A DNA stretch of 23,818 nucleotides from Bacteroidales bacterium UBA4243. GTDB lineage: Bacteria > Bacteroidota > Bacteroidia > Bacteroidales > F082. Each line of letters begins with the position of its first letter. Positions within the stretch are counted from its first letter, which is position 1. A program made the position numbers and the translations under genes. The DNA lies in contig DGXB01000016.1 of the NCBI GenBank assembly GCA_002396205.1, forward strand, positions 1 through 23,818, given 5' to 3'. Below the pieces are notes generated by a model, which was not told where the DNA came from, did no database searches, and was given only the letters and a program-made list of their open reading frames with translations. Below, piece after piece: positions 1 to 7,624 of the stretch.

Positions 1-24
1 TTTCAATGTACTTTTCAATGTACT
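1..24. repeat. 12-bp direct repeat, two copies in the TPR gene
   Basis: TTTCAATGTACT occurs twice back to back at the window edge and may continue outside. On the coding strand it encodes STLK-STLK, so changes in copy number would keep the frame. It lies in a low-complexity, Asn/Gln/Glu-rich tail of the protein. Confidence 0.6.
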
Positions 25-2058
25 TTCTTGTAGAATCTCTTCTGTGTTTTGTTGTAAAGGATTGTTTTTCGATTCATTTTGGTCAATATTGTGGGTTCCA
101 CAAAGCCCTTCTGCGACCTTCAAGACATAAGAACCTATGTCTTCATTCACTCCAAGTTTCTCCTGGAGGCTCTCGTTTTGCTTCTTGATTCCCGAATAAG
201 TCCGGCTTCTCAACGCCGCTATCTCGCCTTCTTCCAATCCCATCAGATACAGGTGGCATAGCGCCAAGTCGATGTGCCTCAAACTTGGGCAACGGCTCAA
301 AAGCGCATTGTCAAAGCCTTCGTAATGCCGCTCCACGGCCTCCTTGAGTTGCTTGTAATCCTCTTCCTTAAGGGCGATGGCTTCATGCTTGAACGACGTG
401 TCGCGCGTGGTGATGTGCCTGCCGTGCAGCAGCTCGTTGATGTGTTGGCATATCGGCTCCTTCAGGAAAGCCTCGCGCCTCCGCCCTGCTTCCTCGCGTT
501 GCTCGACCATGGCGGTTTCCAAGGCTTTCACCTGTTCATCACGCTGCCGGAGGCTTTGTCGCAAGGTTTCCTGCTCCTTTTGGTAGGCCAACCGCTCCGC
601 TTTCAGCAGTCCCAATTCTTCTTCATGTTTCTTCTTTGTTTCTTCCAATGTCTTGTCGGCCTCCGTCTGCCACAGCCTCAGCTCCTTTTCGTGTTCTTGC
701 TCCGCCTCTCCAAATGCTTTGTCCGCTTCTTCTTGCTGAAACTTCAGCTGCCTCCTGTTTCTCCATACCAATACACAGGAAATAGCCAAAGCAACTGCGA
801 TAGCGATAGGAATAATAGTGTTCATTACCCGCTTCTCGGCTATTTTTCGTTCAGCTTCAGCTTGTTTCTCCAATTTTTTGTTCGAATAGTTCTTGTACAA
901 ATCCTCGAGTTTCGAGACCAAGGCCTTATTATCTCCATCTGATTTCTTCTGATTCGTCAAGAATCGCATATAGTTATCAGATCTTTCGACGTCTCCTATG
1001 CTATCATAAATGATACGCAAATAACCTGCTGCCTGTGTCTGTAGCCCCGCTTCATTATTTTCAAACACGGGTTCCAAATAGAATAAAGCTGAGTCATAAT
1101 TACGTTCGTAGAAGAAAACACCCCCGATAGTCAGACAGCGGTTTAACCGTTCTTTTTCTGTCTTCGCATGAATGAGGGTATAATTAAGTTTATCCAAAGC
1201 TTGTTTTACATCACCATTCATTTCATAGTCACAAAGAGCCTTGCTTGCAACGATATTTCTATACACCATATTATCTGTTGCCGCCATGTTCTCTAGAGCC
1301 TGACCATAATACAAACTTGCGTTTTCTATCTCATTTTTCTTATCATATTGTTTGCCAATCCGATATAAAATATTTGGAATGCCAATAGGCGAAGTTGGCG
1401 ATATTTTGCAGTACACAAGCGCATTCTCATAGCAAGTGATGGCAGATTCCATCATGAACTGCTCCGAGAACAAGTCGCCAAGACGGTTATGGGTATATGC
1501 CAGGAATCGTGCCTTGTGTCCCACCAGCTCCCTCTCCTCAAAATGGCATTCCATCACCTCCAAGGTCTTCAGGTATTCCTTGCAGGCCTCCACCACGCTG
1601 TCGCGCTCGTAATAGCCTGCGCCGTTGATGTAGTGGGCGCGGGCATCCAAGAAGGCGGGGTTGTCGTTAAGGTCGGGAGATTGCGGGTCAAGCCCGCAAT
1701 GACGGTTTCGGGGCTGAGAGTTGTCGTTCAGAGCGATTGTCAGGCTGTCGAAATAGGCCACGGCTCGAAGCAATTCCTCGCGGTTGCTTTGGCCACAATA
1801 GTTCTTATACAGCAACTCCGAAATCAGCAACTGGCAGTAGTGCACATTAAACTCATCAAGGCTGTCGGCCTGAGGACTTGCCACAAACTGCCTCAGCTGA
1901 GCAAAAGCACTGTCGGGCTGGCGCCACATCAGGCTGTCGATGGCCTGCAACGCCGGATTGGTATGGGGTAGAGACGCAAAATTTTGCGTCTCTACAGGTC
2001 GGTTGCAGGCCGAAACCAAGACCAAAAACATCAATGCTATGAAATGTAGGTGTTTCAT
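1..2058 (-). CDS. TPR/coiled-coil membrane regulator-like protein (C-terminus cut by window edge)
   Basis: The frame is open from the ATG at 2058 to base 1 (686 codons, no stop), so the gene continues outside the window. Residues 1-18 form a lipoprotein-like signal ending LVSAC (Cys18). Residues about 70-370 are helical with TPR-like pairs (for example around 190-215 and 245-260). A transmembrane helix lies at about 411-432, followed by a charged coiled coil (about 435-535). A C-terminal part (about 590-650) has a helix-turn-helix look, LEEGEIAALRSRTYSGIKKQ. This order of periplasmic TPR, membrane helix, coiled coil and HTH matches a common Bacteroidales class of membrane-bound presumed regulators; DNA binding is inference. 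Two palindromic repeats sit in frame at residues 21-31 and about 111-131, neither breaking the frame. It follows the Sel1 lipoprotein by 36 bp and may be co-transcribed with it. Confidence 0.8.
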   Translation of the reverse strand, partial: MKHLHFIALMFLVLVSACNRPVETQNFASLPHTNPALQAIDSLMWRQPDSAFAQLRQFVASPQADSLDEFNVHYCQLLISELLYKNYCGQSNREELLRAVAYFDSLTIALNDNSQPRNRHCGLDPQSPDLNDNPAFLDARAHYINGAGYYERDSVVEACKEYLKTLEVMECHFEERELVGHKARFLAYTHNRLGDLFSEQFMMESAITCYENALVYCKISPTSPIGIPNILYRIGKQYDKKNEIENASLYYGQALENMAATDNMVYRNIVASKALCDYEMNGDVKQALDKLNYTLIHAKTEKERLNRCLTIGGVFFYERNYDSALFYLEPVFENNEAGLQTQAAGYLRIIYDSIGDVERSDNYMRFLTNQKKSDGDNKALVSKLEDLYKNYSNKKLEKQAEAERKIAEKRVMNTIIPIAIAVALAISCVLVWRNRRQLKFQQEEADKAFGEAEQEHEKELRLWQTEADKTLEETKKKHEEELGLLKAERLAYQKEQETLRQSLRQRDEQVKALETAMVEQREEAGRRREAFLKEPICQHINELLHGRHITTRDTSFKHEAIALKEEDYKQLKEAVERHYEGFDNALLSRCPSLRHIDLALCHLYLMGLEEGEIAALRSRTYSGIKKQNESLQEKLGVNEDIGSYVLKVAEGLCGTHNIDQNESKNNPLQQNTEEILQESTLKSTLK
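1661..1728. repeat. 60-bp in-frame insertion carrying a GCGGG hairpin, flanked by direct repeats
   Basis: The core at 1680-1700 is an inverted repeat, ATTGCGGG-TCAAG-CCCGCAAT. It is part of a sequence type (CGTCATTGCGGGCTTGACCC) that I recognise as dispersed in many bacterial genomes. The octamer TTGTCGTT occurs on both sides (1661-1668 and 1721-1728), exactly 60 bp apart. In the protein this reads LNDN, then RHCGLDPQSP, then LNDN again. The 60 bp equal 20 codons, so the host frame is kept. Confidence 0.65.
1968..1995. repeat. Perfect 28-bp palindrome, GTAGAGACG family, inside the TPR gene
   Basis: The arms GTAGAGACGCAAAA and TTTTGCGTCTCTAC are exact complements with no loop. The element encodes residues 21-30, immediately after the lipobox cysteine region. 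A relative with the same outer arms lies at 15496-15525, so the window holds two members of one family. Confidence 0.8.
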
Positions 2059-2094
2059 TTCACCCGCAAAGATAGCAAAAACGGATAATTCTTC

Positions 2095-3006
2095 TCAGTA
2101 ATTCTTCTCCAAAAACGCTTGTGCGTCCTTGTCGCCGCCGTCGCGGGCTTTCTGCATCAGCAGCTTGGCGTAGGTGCGGTCTTGCTCTACGCCTTCGCCG
2201 TTGTAATACAACAGGCCGAGGCGGTATTGCGCACTCGAGATGTTTTGGTCGGCGGCGGGCTTGTAGTATTCGATGGCCTTGGCGAGGTCCTTCTCCACCC
2301 CGATGCCAAAGTAGTGGCAGTCGCCCATCTGCGACTGGGCGTAGGCGTTGCCTGCATCGGCGGCGTCTTTCCACCATTTGACGGCGGCCTTATCGTCTTT
2401 CACGGTGCCCATGCCGTAGAAATAGCAGTTGCCCACGTTGAGCATGGCCTGCGCGTCGTTGGCATTGGCGCCTTTCATGTACCAGCCGAAGGCTTGGGTG
2501 GCATCGGCTTTCACGCCAGAGCCGCTCCTGTAGAGGTTGCCCAACGCATTGTAGGCGGCCGGAAACGCCTTCTTGGCGGCCTTGGTGTACCATTCAAAGG
2601 CTTGCTTGGCATCCTGCTTCACGCCCAAGCCGTTCTCGCAGCAATAGCCGTAGAAATACATGCATTCGGCATCCTCAAGTTGCTCGGCGCGGCTGCGGAT
2701 GGTGTCGATTTTCGCAATGAGTTGGTCGTGCATCGTCGGCTTTCCATTCAACTGGCTGAAGTCGAGAGGCTTGCCTTCTTCCAGCTTTAAAACTGGCGCA
2801 TTGGGGTTGCTCGTCACGTTCATGTCATTACCGCCTTTTTCGGGTACTGTAATTTGCTGCATGGGCGCCACGGGAACACCCATGGGCACCTTCACCTCGT
2901 TTTGTTCCTGGGGCTGTTGCTGAAGCTCTTTATTGTCTTTTTGTTCTTTTTGGGCACAGGCCGACAGCAACAAGGCCGTGGCGCAAAGGAAAAGGAGTTT
3001 TTTCAT
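2095..3006 (-). CDS. Sel1-like repeat lipoprotein
   Basis: 303 residues. The start is placed at the ATG at 3006 because it gives a textbook lipoprotein signal (MKKLLFLCATALLLSAC, Cys17); the longer frame upstream adds a polar leader and overlaps the TonB receptor gene. After a Gln/Lys-rich linker (about 20-60) come five Sel1-like repeats of exactly 36 residues (about 113-148, 149-184, 185-220, 221-256, 257-292), each with the pattern A-x-x-x-L-G-x-x-Y-x-x-G-x-G-V-x-x-D-x-x-x-A-x-x-W/Y-Y. Such solenoids bind protein partners in the envelope; the partner is unknown. It lies 47 bp downstream of the TonB receptor stop, same strand, with no terminator seen between them. Confidence 0.88.
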   Translation of the reverse strand: MKKLLFLCATALLLSACAQKEQKDNKELQQQPQEQNEVKVPMGVPVAPMQQITVPEKGGNDMNVTSNPNAPVLKLEEGKPLDFSQLNGKPTMHDQLIAKIDTIRSRAEQLEDAECMYFYGYCCENGLGVKQDAKQAFEWYTKAAKKAFPAAYNALGNLYRSGSGVKADATQAFGWYMKGANANDAQAMLNVGNCYFYGMGTVKDDKAAVKWWKDAADAGNAYAQSQMGDCHYFGIGVEKDLAKAIEYYKPAADQNISSAQYRLGLLYYNGEGVEQDRTYAKLLMQKARDGGDKDAQAFLEKNY

Positions 3007-3053
3007 TTGATGAGTTTTTGAGCCGCAAAAATACGATTTTTCACAAAAAACCA

Positions 3054-5273
3054 CTACTTCACCGTGAACCTCACACCCAAATAGGCTTTGATCCCGCTCA
3101 GCGGCCCCCAAACCATCGAGGCATCGAAATCCTCGCTCGCGGGATTGTCAGCAGAGATGATGGGATGCGTTTGCTTGTAGTTGGTCAGGTTTTCGCCACC
3201 GACGTAAAGTTCCCAACACTCACCTAACGACTTGGTAATCTGCGCGTTCATAATCACATAGAACGGCGAGCGCTCGATGTTTTGGCCGTGGGCCACCGCC
3301 GTGGCATTGCCGTTGAGGTTGGGCACGCGGCTGTCGCCGTTGAACTGGGTGGTGAAGTCGAACTGCCAAGTGCCAGGCGCGTATGACATCGTCACCAAGC
3401 CCTTGTATCGGTTCACAAAAGGCTTCTCTCGCAGGGTGTCATTAATGGTCATTTTCACGTCGTTGTAGCGGAAGGCCAAGGTCAGGTCGAAATCCTTGAA
3501 AATCTCACAATTGGCCTCGATTTGGGCACTGTTGGAATAGGACTTTCCGTCGAGGTTATAGATGCGGATTTGGTGCGCATCGGCATCGCGGTCGAGGACG
3601 ATTTGGTTGACGAAATCGGTGCGGTAGAAGTCGACCTGAAGGATGAGTTCGCGCCAACCGAAATGGAAGTCTTTGGTTAAATTGATGCCATAGTTCCATG
3701 CGTCCTCCATCTTTGGCGTGTTGATGAAACGGATGATTCTCGCCGAGGCCAACATGGTGGAGTTTTCGGCCAACACGTTGGGCGAGCGGTAGCCCCTGCC
3801 CGCCGAGGCGCGAAGGGTGAGGTCGTCGTGCGTGTTGAAGCGCACATGCAGGCGGGGCGTGTAGAGCATTTTCTTGTAATAGGAATTGTAATCGAGGCGC
3901 ATCCCGACGATGGCGCTCCAGTGGTGGTCGTCGTCGAAGGTGTATTCAGCGAAGGCGCCTGGCACATGCTCCGTGCGGGGCTGGGTTTGGTTGTTCAGCG
4001 TCTCGTCGTATTTGTCGAAGGTGTAGCTTGCGCCTAGCGTGTACTTGTGTTTTTCGTTGACGAGATACGAATCGAAGAGCAGGTTGGCGTAGTAGGAAAG
4101 ATGCTTGGCGTTGTAGTCGGTCCTGCCGAAATAGGACGAGCCTAAATCGTGGTAGATGAACTGCTGCTGGAGGCCGAGGCTGGTGTTGTCGCGGTCGAAG
4201 ATGACGCCGGTCTTCGCAAAAACCTCGTAGCGCGTCGTCCCGATGCGGAACTTGTCGTCAGAGGGTTCCACAAACGGATTGCCACCCATCATGCCGCCAA
4301 AACGTCTCTCAGTCAATGCTTTGGCACCAAAAACACCATCGAAATGCTCACTGATGTAGTCGTAGCGCAGAAACAAAGTGCCTTGCGTCACCATCGGGTC
4401 GTCCATGAAACCGTCGCCGTTGTCGTCCATCTGCATGAAGTTCTTGTTGACGTGACCCAGGACCATCATGCTGCCATGTTCGCCCATTTTCCAGCGTGTG
4501 TTGAAGTTGAATTCCGTCATGGCCATCGTGTTGGCATAGAGATTGAGGAAAAGTTTCTCGCCGTCTTCGGGCTTCTTGTAGTCCACATTAATCTGTCCGC
4601 TGATGCTCTCGTAACCGTTTCTGACAGAGGACGTTCCCTTCGACACCTGAATGCTGTTCATCCAAGTGCCAGGCACATAGCTGAGGCCAAACGCCGAGGC
4701 CAAGCCACGGAAATTGGGCATGTTTTCGGCCAACATCTGGGTGTAAAGTCCGCTGAGGCCAAGCAATTCAATTTGTTTCGCGCCCGTGACGGCATCGCTA
4801 TAGCTGACGTCGACCGAAGCACTATTCTCGAAGCTCTCGGCGAGGCTGCAACAAGCCGCACGACGCAAGCCTTCGGAGGTGATGGTCTGCACCGAAACGG
4901 GGTTCAAGGCCGAGATGAAGGTGCCCTTTTGCCGCGCCTCGATTTGCACTTCGTTGAGCATATTGGCGGACTGGAAAACGTGGTCGTAGTGCATCGGCTC
5001 AAACATGTGGTGAATCGTGTCGTTCTCGTAGCTGATGCAGCTGAACACGAGGCAGCCGATTTGTCCGTGGACGGGGATTTTGTAATGCCCGTCGGCGTCG
5101 GTCACCACGCCCTCGTTGACGATTTTCCAATAGACGTTGACGCCCGGCAGCGGGGTTTTCTCGCCGTTTTCGTTCTGTTCATAAACCGTGCCCTCAATGA
5201 AGCCTTGGGCAAAGGCGGTGGTGGCGAAGGCCATTAATAATAAGGTGATAAGGGTTATTTTGTTGGTTTTCAT
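3054..5273 (-). CDS. TonB-dependent outer-membrane receptor (possibly metal)
   Basis: 739 residues from the ATG at 5273, which opens a clear signal peptide ending TTAFAQ; an in-frame ATG five codons earlier lacks this logic. Domain order: signal (1-22), carboxypeptidase-regulatory-like beta sandwich (about 24-105, G-x-V-Y...PLPGVNVYW), plug domain (about 115-240, including QIELLGLSGLYTQML and a conserved NGYESISGQINV segment), then a 22-strand-type barrel to a C-terminal LGVRFTVK. Met-rich stretches (RRFGGMMGG, HGSMMVLGHV, NFMQMDD) and an EF-hand-like DDNGDGFMDD loop occur in the barrel part. The HYC_CC_PP gene lies upstream on the same strand, which suggests metal (perhaps copper) uptake; this is inference. 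It is too small for SusC. Confidence 0.88.
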   Translation of the reverse strand: MKTNKITLITLLLMAFATTAFAQGFIEGTVYEQNENGEKTPLPGVNVYWKIVNEGVVTDADGHYKIPVHGQIGCLVFSCISYENDTIHHMFEPMHYDHVFQSANMLNEVQIEARQKGTFISALNPVSVQTITSEGLRRAACCSLAESFENSASVDVSYSDAVTGAKQIELLGLSGLYTQMLAENMPNFRGLASAFGLSYVPGTWMNSIQVSKGTSSVRNGYESISGQINVDYKKPEDGEKLFLNLYANTMAMTEFNFNTRWKMGEHGSMMVLGHVNKNFMQMDDNGDGFMDDPMVTQGTLFLRYDYISEHFDGVFGAKALTERRFGGMMGGNPFVEPSDDKFRIGTTRYEVFAKTGVIFDRDNTSLGLQQQFIYHDLGSSYFGRTDYNAKHLSYYANLLFDSYLVNEKHKYTLGASYTFDKYDETLNNQTQPRTEHVPGAFAEYTFDDDHHWSAIVGMRLDYNSYYKKMLYTPRLHVRFNTHDDLTLRASAGRGYRSPNVLAENSTMLASARIIRFINTPKMEDAWNYGINLTKDFHFGWRELILQVDFYRTDFVNQIVLDRDADAHQIRIYNLDGKSYSNSAQIEANCEIFKDFDLTLAFRYNDVKMTINDTLREKPFVNRYKGLVTMSYAPGTWQFDFTTQFNGDSRVPNLNGNATAVAHGQNIERSPFYVIMNAQITKSLGECWELYVGGENLTNYKQTHPIISADNPASEDFDASMVWGPLSGIKAYLGVRFTVK

Positions 5274-5281
5274 AATTCTAT

Positions 5282-5296
5282 AATTCAAGATTTAAA
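5282..5296. repeat. 15-bp leader motif shared with the leader at 21824
   Basis: AATTCAAGATTTAAA lies 9-23 bp upstream of the TonB receptor start and recurs identically at 21824-21838, upstream of the deoxyhypusine-synthase-like gene. On the sense strand it reads TTTAAATCTTGAATT. It could be a small dispersed repeat or a shared 5' leader element. Confidence 0.5.
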
Positions 5297-5308
5297 TTGG
5301 GTTTGTAG

Positions 5309-5434
5309 GGCTGTCACACCGTGGCAGCCACAAAATGCAATGATGCACCTCTGTTTTGCCGGATTTGTAATCCAGCAATGTTGAGATGGGGATTTGAAAT
5401 CCCCTTTTCGATGCAGGCGAATCGCAAATCCGCC
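5309..5434. repeat. Cluster of four short palindromes between HYC_CC_PP and TonB genes
   Basis: Inverted repeats are visible at 5309-5329 (GGCTGtCAC/GTGgCAGCC), 5361-5373 (GGATT-TGT-AATCC), 5388-5404 (GGGGATTT-G-AAATCCCC, perfect) and 5416-5434 (GGCG..CGCC, imperfect). The last three are variants of one GGATTTGnAATCC theme, so they look like small dispersed repeats stacked in the 172-bp intercistronic space. They could also attenuate or process the message between the two genes. Confidence 0.6.
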
Positions 5435-5445
5435 AGAACGAAGAA

Positions 5446-5907
5446 TCAGAAAACCAAAGGATTGAGTCGCAAAGCCGAGAAAAACACCAATCTGTCCCTT
5501 GAGGACTGGAAAGGCGGAATTTTTCGCACCGTGAAATGCAGCAACGCCAGTTTTGCCTTCGGCATCAAGTTATGAAGGCCGAGATTGACCAAAACATTAG
5601 GCTGAAAATGCACATTCAAGTGCTTTTCGATTGAAAAAACACAGTTGCCCGCAAACTGGATTTTGCTCTCGAAATCCTCGCAACAGCACTTTGCATCGAA
5701 CTGGATTTCATGCGGTTGTGCAAAAGTGGCTTCGTGTTCGTGTTCATGCCCAATGCAATGCAGGCACGATTCCGCCGCCTCGCCGAAGTTTCCCGAAAGG
5801 CGATGCTCCGCCGTGCAATAGTGGTATTTTACGTCCCAACCTACGGAAACGAAAAGCACCACGAGAGCCATCAAAAAAGAGCCGTATTGAAGCAGGCGTT
5901 TTTTCAT
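5446..5907 (-). CDS. HYC_CC_PP-type small secreted protein
   Basis: 153 residues, start at the ATG at 5907. An N-terminal hydrophobic segment (about 6-23, FLMALVVLFVSVGW) is followed by YHYC (HYC at 29-31), a Cys/His cluster SCLHCIGHEHEHE (about 47-59), a CCC triplet (74-76) and an IPPF motif near the C-terminus. HYC, CC and PP are the three signatures that name a Bacteroidota family of unknown function; I recall it often near TonB receptors. The dense Cys/His residues suggest metal binding, which is inference. A TATTTTTG promoter box ends only 5 nt before the ATG. The frame continues upstream through the repeat array, but only because that array lacks stops. Confidence 0.75.
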   Translation of the reverse strand: MKKRLLQYGSFLMALVVLFVSVGWDVKYHYCTAEHRLSGNFGEAAESCLHCIGHEHEHEATFAQPHEIQFDAKCCCEDFESKIQFAGNCVFSIEKHLNVHFQPNVLVNLGLHNLMPKAKLALLHFTVRKIPPFQSSRDRLVFFSALRLNPLVF

Positions 5908-5912
5908 GGGCG

Positions 5913-5920
5913 CAAAAATA
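5913..5920 (-). promoter_or_regulatory. TAnnTTTG promoter box for HYC_CC_PP gene
   Basis: The minus strand reads TATTTTTG, matching the Bacteroidota -7 consensus TAnnTTTG. It ends 5 nt before the ATG, so the message would be leaderless or nearly so if both are right. No clear -33 TTG is seen. Confidence 0.5.
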
Positions 5921-5983
5921 GGAAAAAACTGCGAATTTGACGAATTTTGCGAATTATCGAGTATGGTCATTTTGGTGTTTCCC

Positions 5984-6157
5984 TTGAAAAAGTGTAACGA
6001 AATGGCGTTTTTCATTGGAAAAAGTGTAACAAAACGGAAATATTCCCTTGAAAAAGTGTAACAGTATTGTTTTTTTCGTTGGAAAAAGTGTAACAAAACG
6101 AAAATATTCCCTTGAAAAAGTGTAACGATATTGGTTTTTCCGTTGGAAAAAGTGTAA
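5984..6157 (+). repeat. Six-copy GAAAAAGTGT array, exact 32-bp spacing
   Basis: The decamer GAAAAAGTGT, followed by AA, begins at 5986, 6018, 6050, 6082, 6114 and 6146, each step exactly 32 bp. Copies alternate between contexts CCC-TTG-AAAAA (odd) and TTGG-AAAAA (even), giving a 64-bp higher-order unit present three times. The even-to-odd linkers are nearly identical (AAAACGgAAATATTCCC versus AAAACGaAAATATTCCC), while the odd-to-even linkers diverge. The last copy merges with the promoter box of the ATPase gene. 32 bp is close to three helical turns, so all sites face one side of the DNA. Confidence 0.9.
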
Positions 6158-6162
6158 TTTTG
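6155..6162 (+). promoter_or_regulatory. TAnnTTTG promoter box for the ATPase gene
   Basis: TAATTTTG overlaps the final T of the sixth array copy, giving GAAAAAGTGTAATTTTGCAG. The same fusion of decamer and box occurs on the minus strand at 7781-7797. A possible -33 TTG is at 6131-6133, 21 nt upstream of the box. The ATG at 6189 is 26 bp downstream. Confidence 0.6.
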
Positions 6163-6188
6163 CAGTCTGAACCAAGGAAAAAACGAGT

Positions 6189-7604
6189 ATGCTGAGAAGA
6201 AAAATAGAAAAGGATTTGTTGCGATGGAAAAACACACCTCGACACAATCCATTGGTAATCATGGGCATCCGTCAATGCGGCAAGACGTTTATCGTGCAGG
6301 AGTTTGCGAAAAAACACTATTCAAGCGTTGTTTACGTCAACTTTGCCTTGCAGCCCGAGAAAGCCAATGCGTTCGTGGGCTCAAAAGAAGTGGATGTCAT
6401 TTTGATGAACCTGTCTACCATGATGCCTGAAGCCGAGTTCGTTCCCAACCGCACCTGCCTGATCTTTGACGAAATCCAAGACTGTCCCGATGCCCGAACG
6501 GCACTGAAATCGTTCAAGATGGATGGCCGTTTCGATGTCATTGCCACTGGGTCGTTGCTCGGGGTGAAAGGCTATGGCGAGAAACAGAAAAAAGAACGAA
6601 ACCGGCAACTCGGCAAAAACTCTGTGCCTGTGGGCTACGAAACCATCATTGAAATGTATCCACTTGATTTCGAAGAGTTTCTTTGGGCCAATGGCATTCG
6701 CGACACGGTCATCGACCTGCTTCGTAACTGCCTCAAGGAAGAGAAGCCAGTGCCCGAAGGCATTCACCAATCGTTGATGCAGCTGCTTCATCGCTATATC
6801 GTCGTTGGCGGCCTGCCTGCCGTGGTCAACACGTTCATCGCGACCAAGCACTTTGGCCAAGTGGCTACCGTGGCACAATCCATCATCGCTGAATATGAGG
6901 ACGATATGGTGAAATATGCCGACGACCAAAGCAAGCCTAACATCCGCGAGTGCTTTGAGTCCATTCCTCAGCAATTGGCCAAGGAGAACAAAAAATTCCA
7001 GTATTCCGTAATCAAGAAAGGCGGACGGGCTTCGCAATATGCCGGAAGCCTTCAGTGGCTTGAGGATGCCGGGGTCATCAAAAGGTGCTACAACACAACC
7101 ATCACCGAGCTTCCGTTGGCAGGAAATGCCATCGAAGACTGCTTCAAGGTGTATGTCACTGACATTGGGCTGTTGCTCGCCATGCTCGACCCGGGCACAC
7201 GCGCCGACGTCATCCAAGGCAACCTTTTGGGCTACAAAGGCGCGATTTTCGAAAGCCTGATGGCCGACTTTTTGCACAAGCGCGGACAAAAACTCTATTA
7301 TTTCCACAAGGACTCAGGGCTTGAACTCGATTTCCTCGTCCGACACCACGGCGAATGTACTCCTTTGGAGGTGAAGGCCAAGTCGGGCAAGTCGAAAAGC
7401 CTATCTGCCGTCTTGAACAACCCGTCGCATTATCACGTGAGCCACGCCATCAAGTTTGGCAACTACAACATCGGGCGCGAGGGACCTTTGCTGACCTTGC
7501 CGCTTTATATGGGCTTCCTTTTGGACTTTGAAGGCGATGCCGACATCCAAATCGAGGAGTTGGACATTGAAGCTATCAACAGGCAGGCTGAATCGAAGGT
7601 ATAA
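6189..7604 (+). CDS. AAA-type ATPase with DUF4143 C-terminal domain
   Basis: 471 residues, a usual length for this family. The opening MLRRKIEKDLLRWKN is typical of it. Walker A is GIRQCGKT (26-33), Walker B is LIFDEIQD (91-98), and a sensor-like ATGSLLG follows near 120. The C-terminal half contains the DUF4143 region (about 200-400) and a PD-(D/E)xK-like strand, ELDFLVRHHGECTPLEVKAKSG, near 370. Members are common in Bacteroidota and archaea, often in several copies, and their function is poorly defined; defence, toxin-like and mobile-element roles have been proposed, so no role is claimed here. It is a single-gene unit preceded by the six-site array and has a promoter of its own. Confidence 0.9.
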   Translation: MLRRKIEKDLLRWKNTPRHNPLVIMGIRQCGKTFIVQEFAKKHYSSVVYVNFALQPEKANAFVGSKEVDVILMNLSTMMPEAEFVPNRTCLIFDEIQDCPDARTALKSFKMDGRFDVIATGSLLGVKGYGEKQKKERNRQLGKNSVPVGYETIIEMYPLDFEEFLWANGIRDTVIDLLRNCLKEEKPVPEGIHQSLMQLLHRYIVVGGLPAVVNTFIATKHFGQVATVAQSIIAEYEDDMVKYADDQSKPNIRECFESIPQQLAKENKKFQYSVIKKGGRASQYAGSLQWLEDAGVIKRCYNTTITELPLAGNAIEDCFKVYVTDIGLLLAMLDPGTRADVIQGNLLGYKGAIFESLMADFLHKRGQKLYYFHKDSGLELDFLVRHHGECTPLEVKAKSGKSKSLSAVLNNPSHYHVSHAIKFGNYNIGREGPLLTLPLYMGFLLDFEGDADIQIEELDIEAINRQAESKV

Positions 7605-7624
7605 ACAAGGAATTTCACGATTAA

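Noticed and set aside
3007..3111. 35-residue N-terminal extension of the Sel1 lipoprotein
   Set aside because: It overlaps the TonB receptor gene and hides a good lipoprotein signal.
4149..5237. Plus-strand open frame of 362 codons
   Set aside because: Antisense to the TonB receptor, which is supported by signal, plug and barrel features.
5984..6157. Possible CRISPR array
   Set aside because: The repeat core is only about 12-15 bp, the linkers are similar to each other and AT-rich, the array ends in a promoter, and no cas genes are present.
5954..6317. Three long overlapping minus-strand open frames across the 32-bp array, including an N-terminal extension of the HYC_CC_PP protein
   Set aside because: They are open only because the repeat lacks stop codons in all three frames; the peptides are repetitive Phe/Leu/Thr strings and the real start at 5907 has a promoter box and signal segment.
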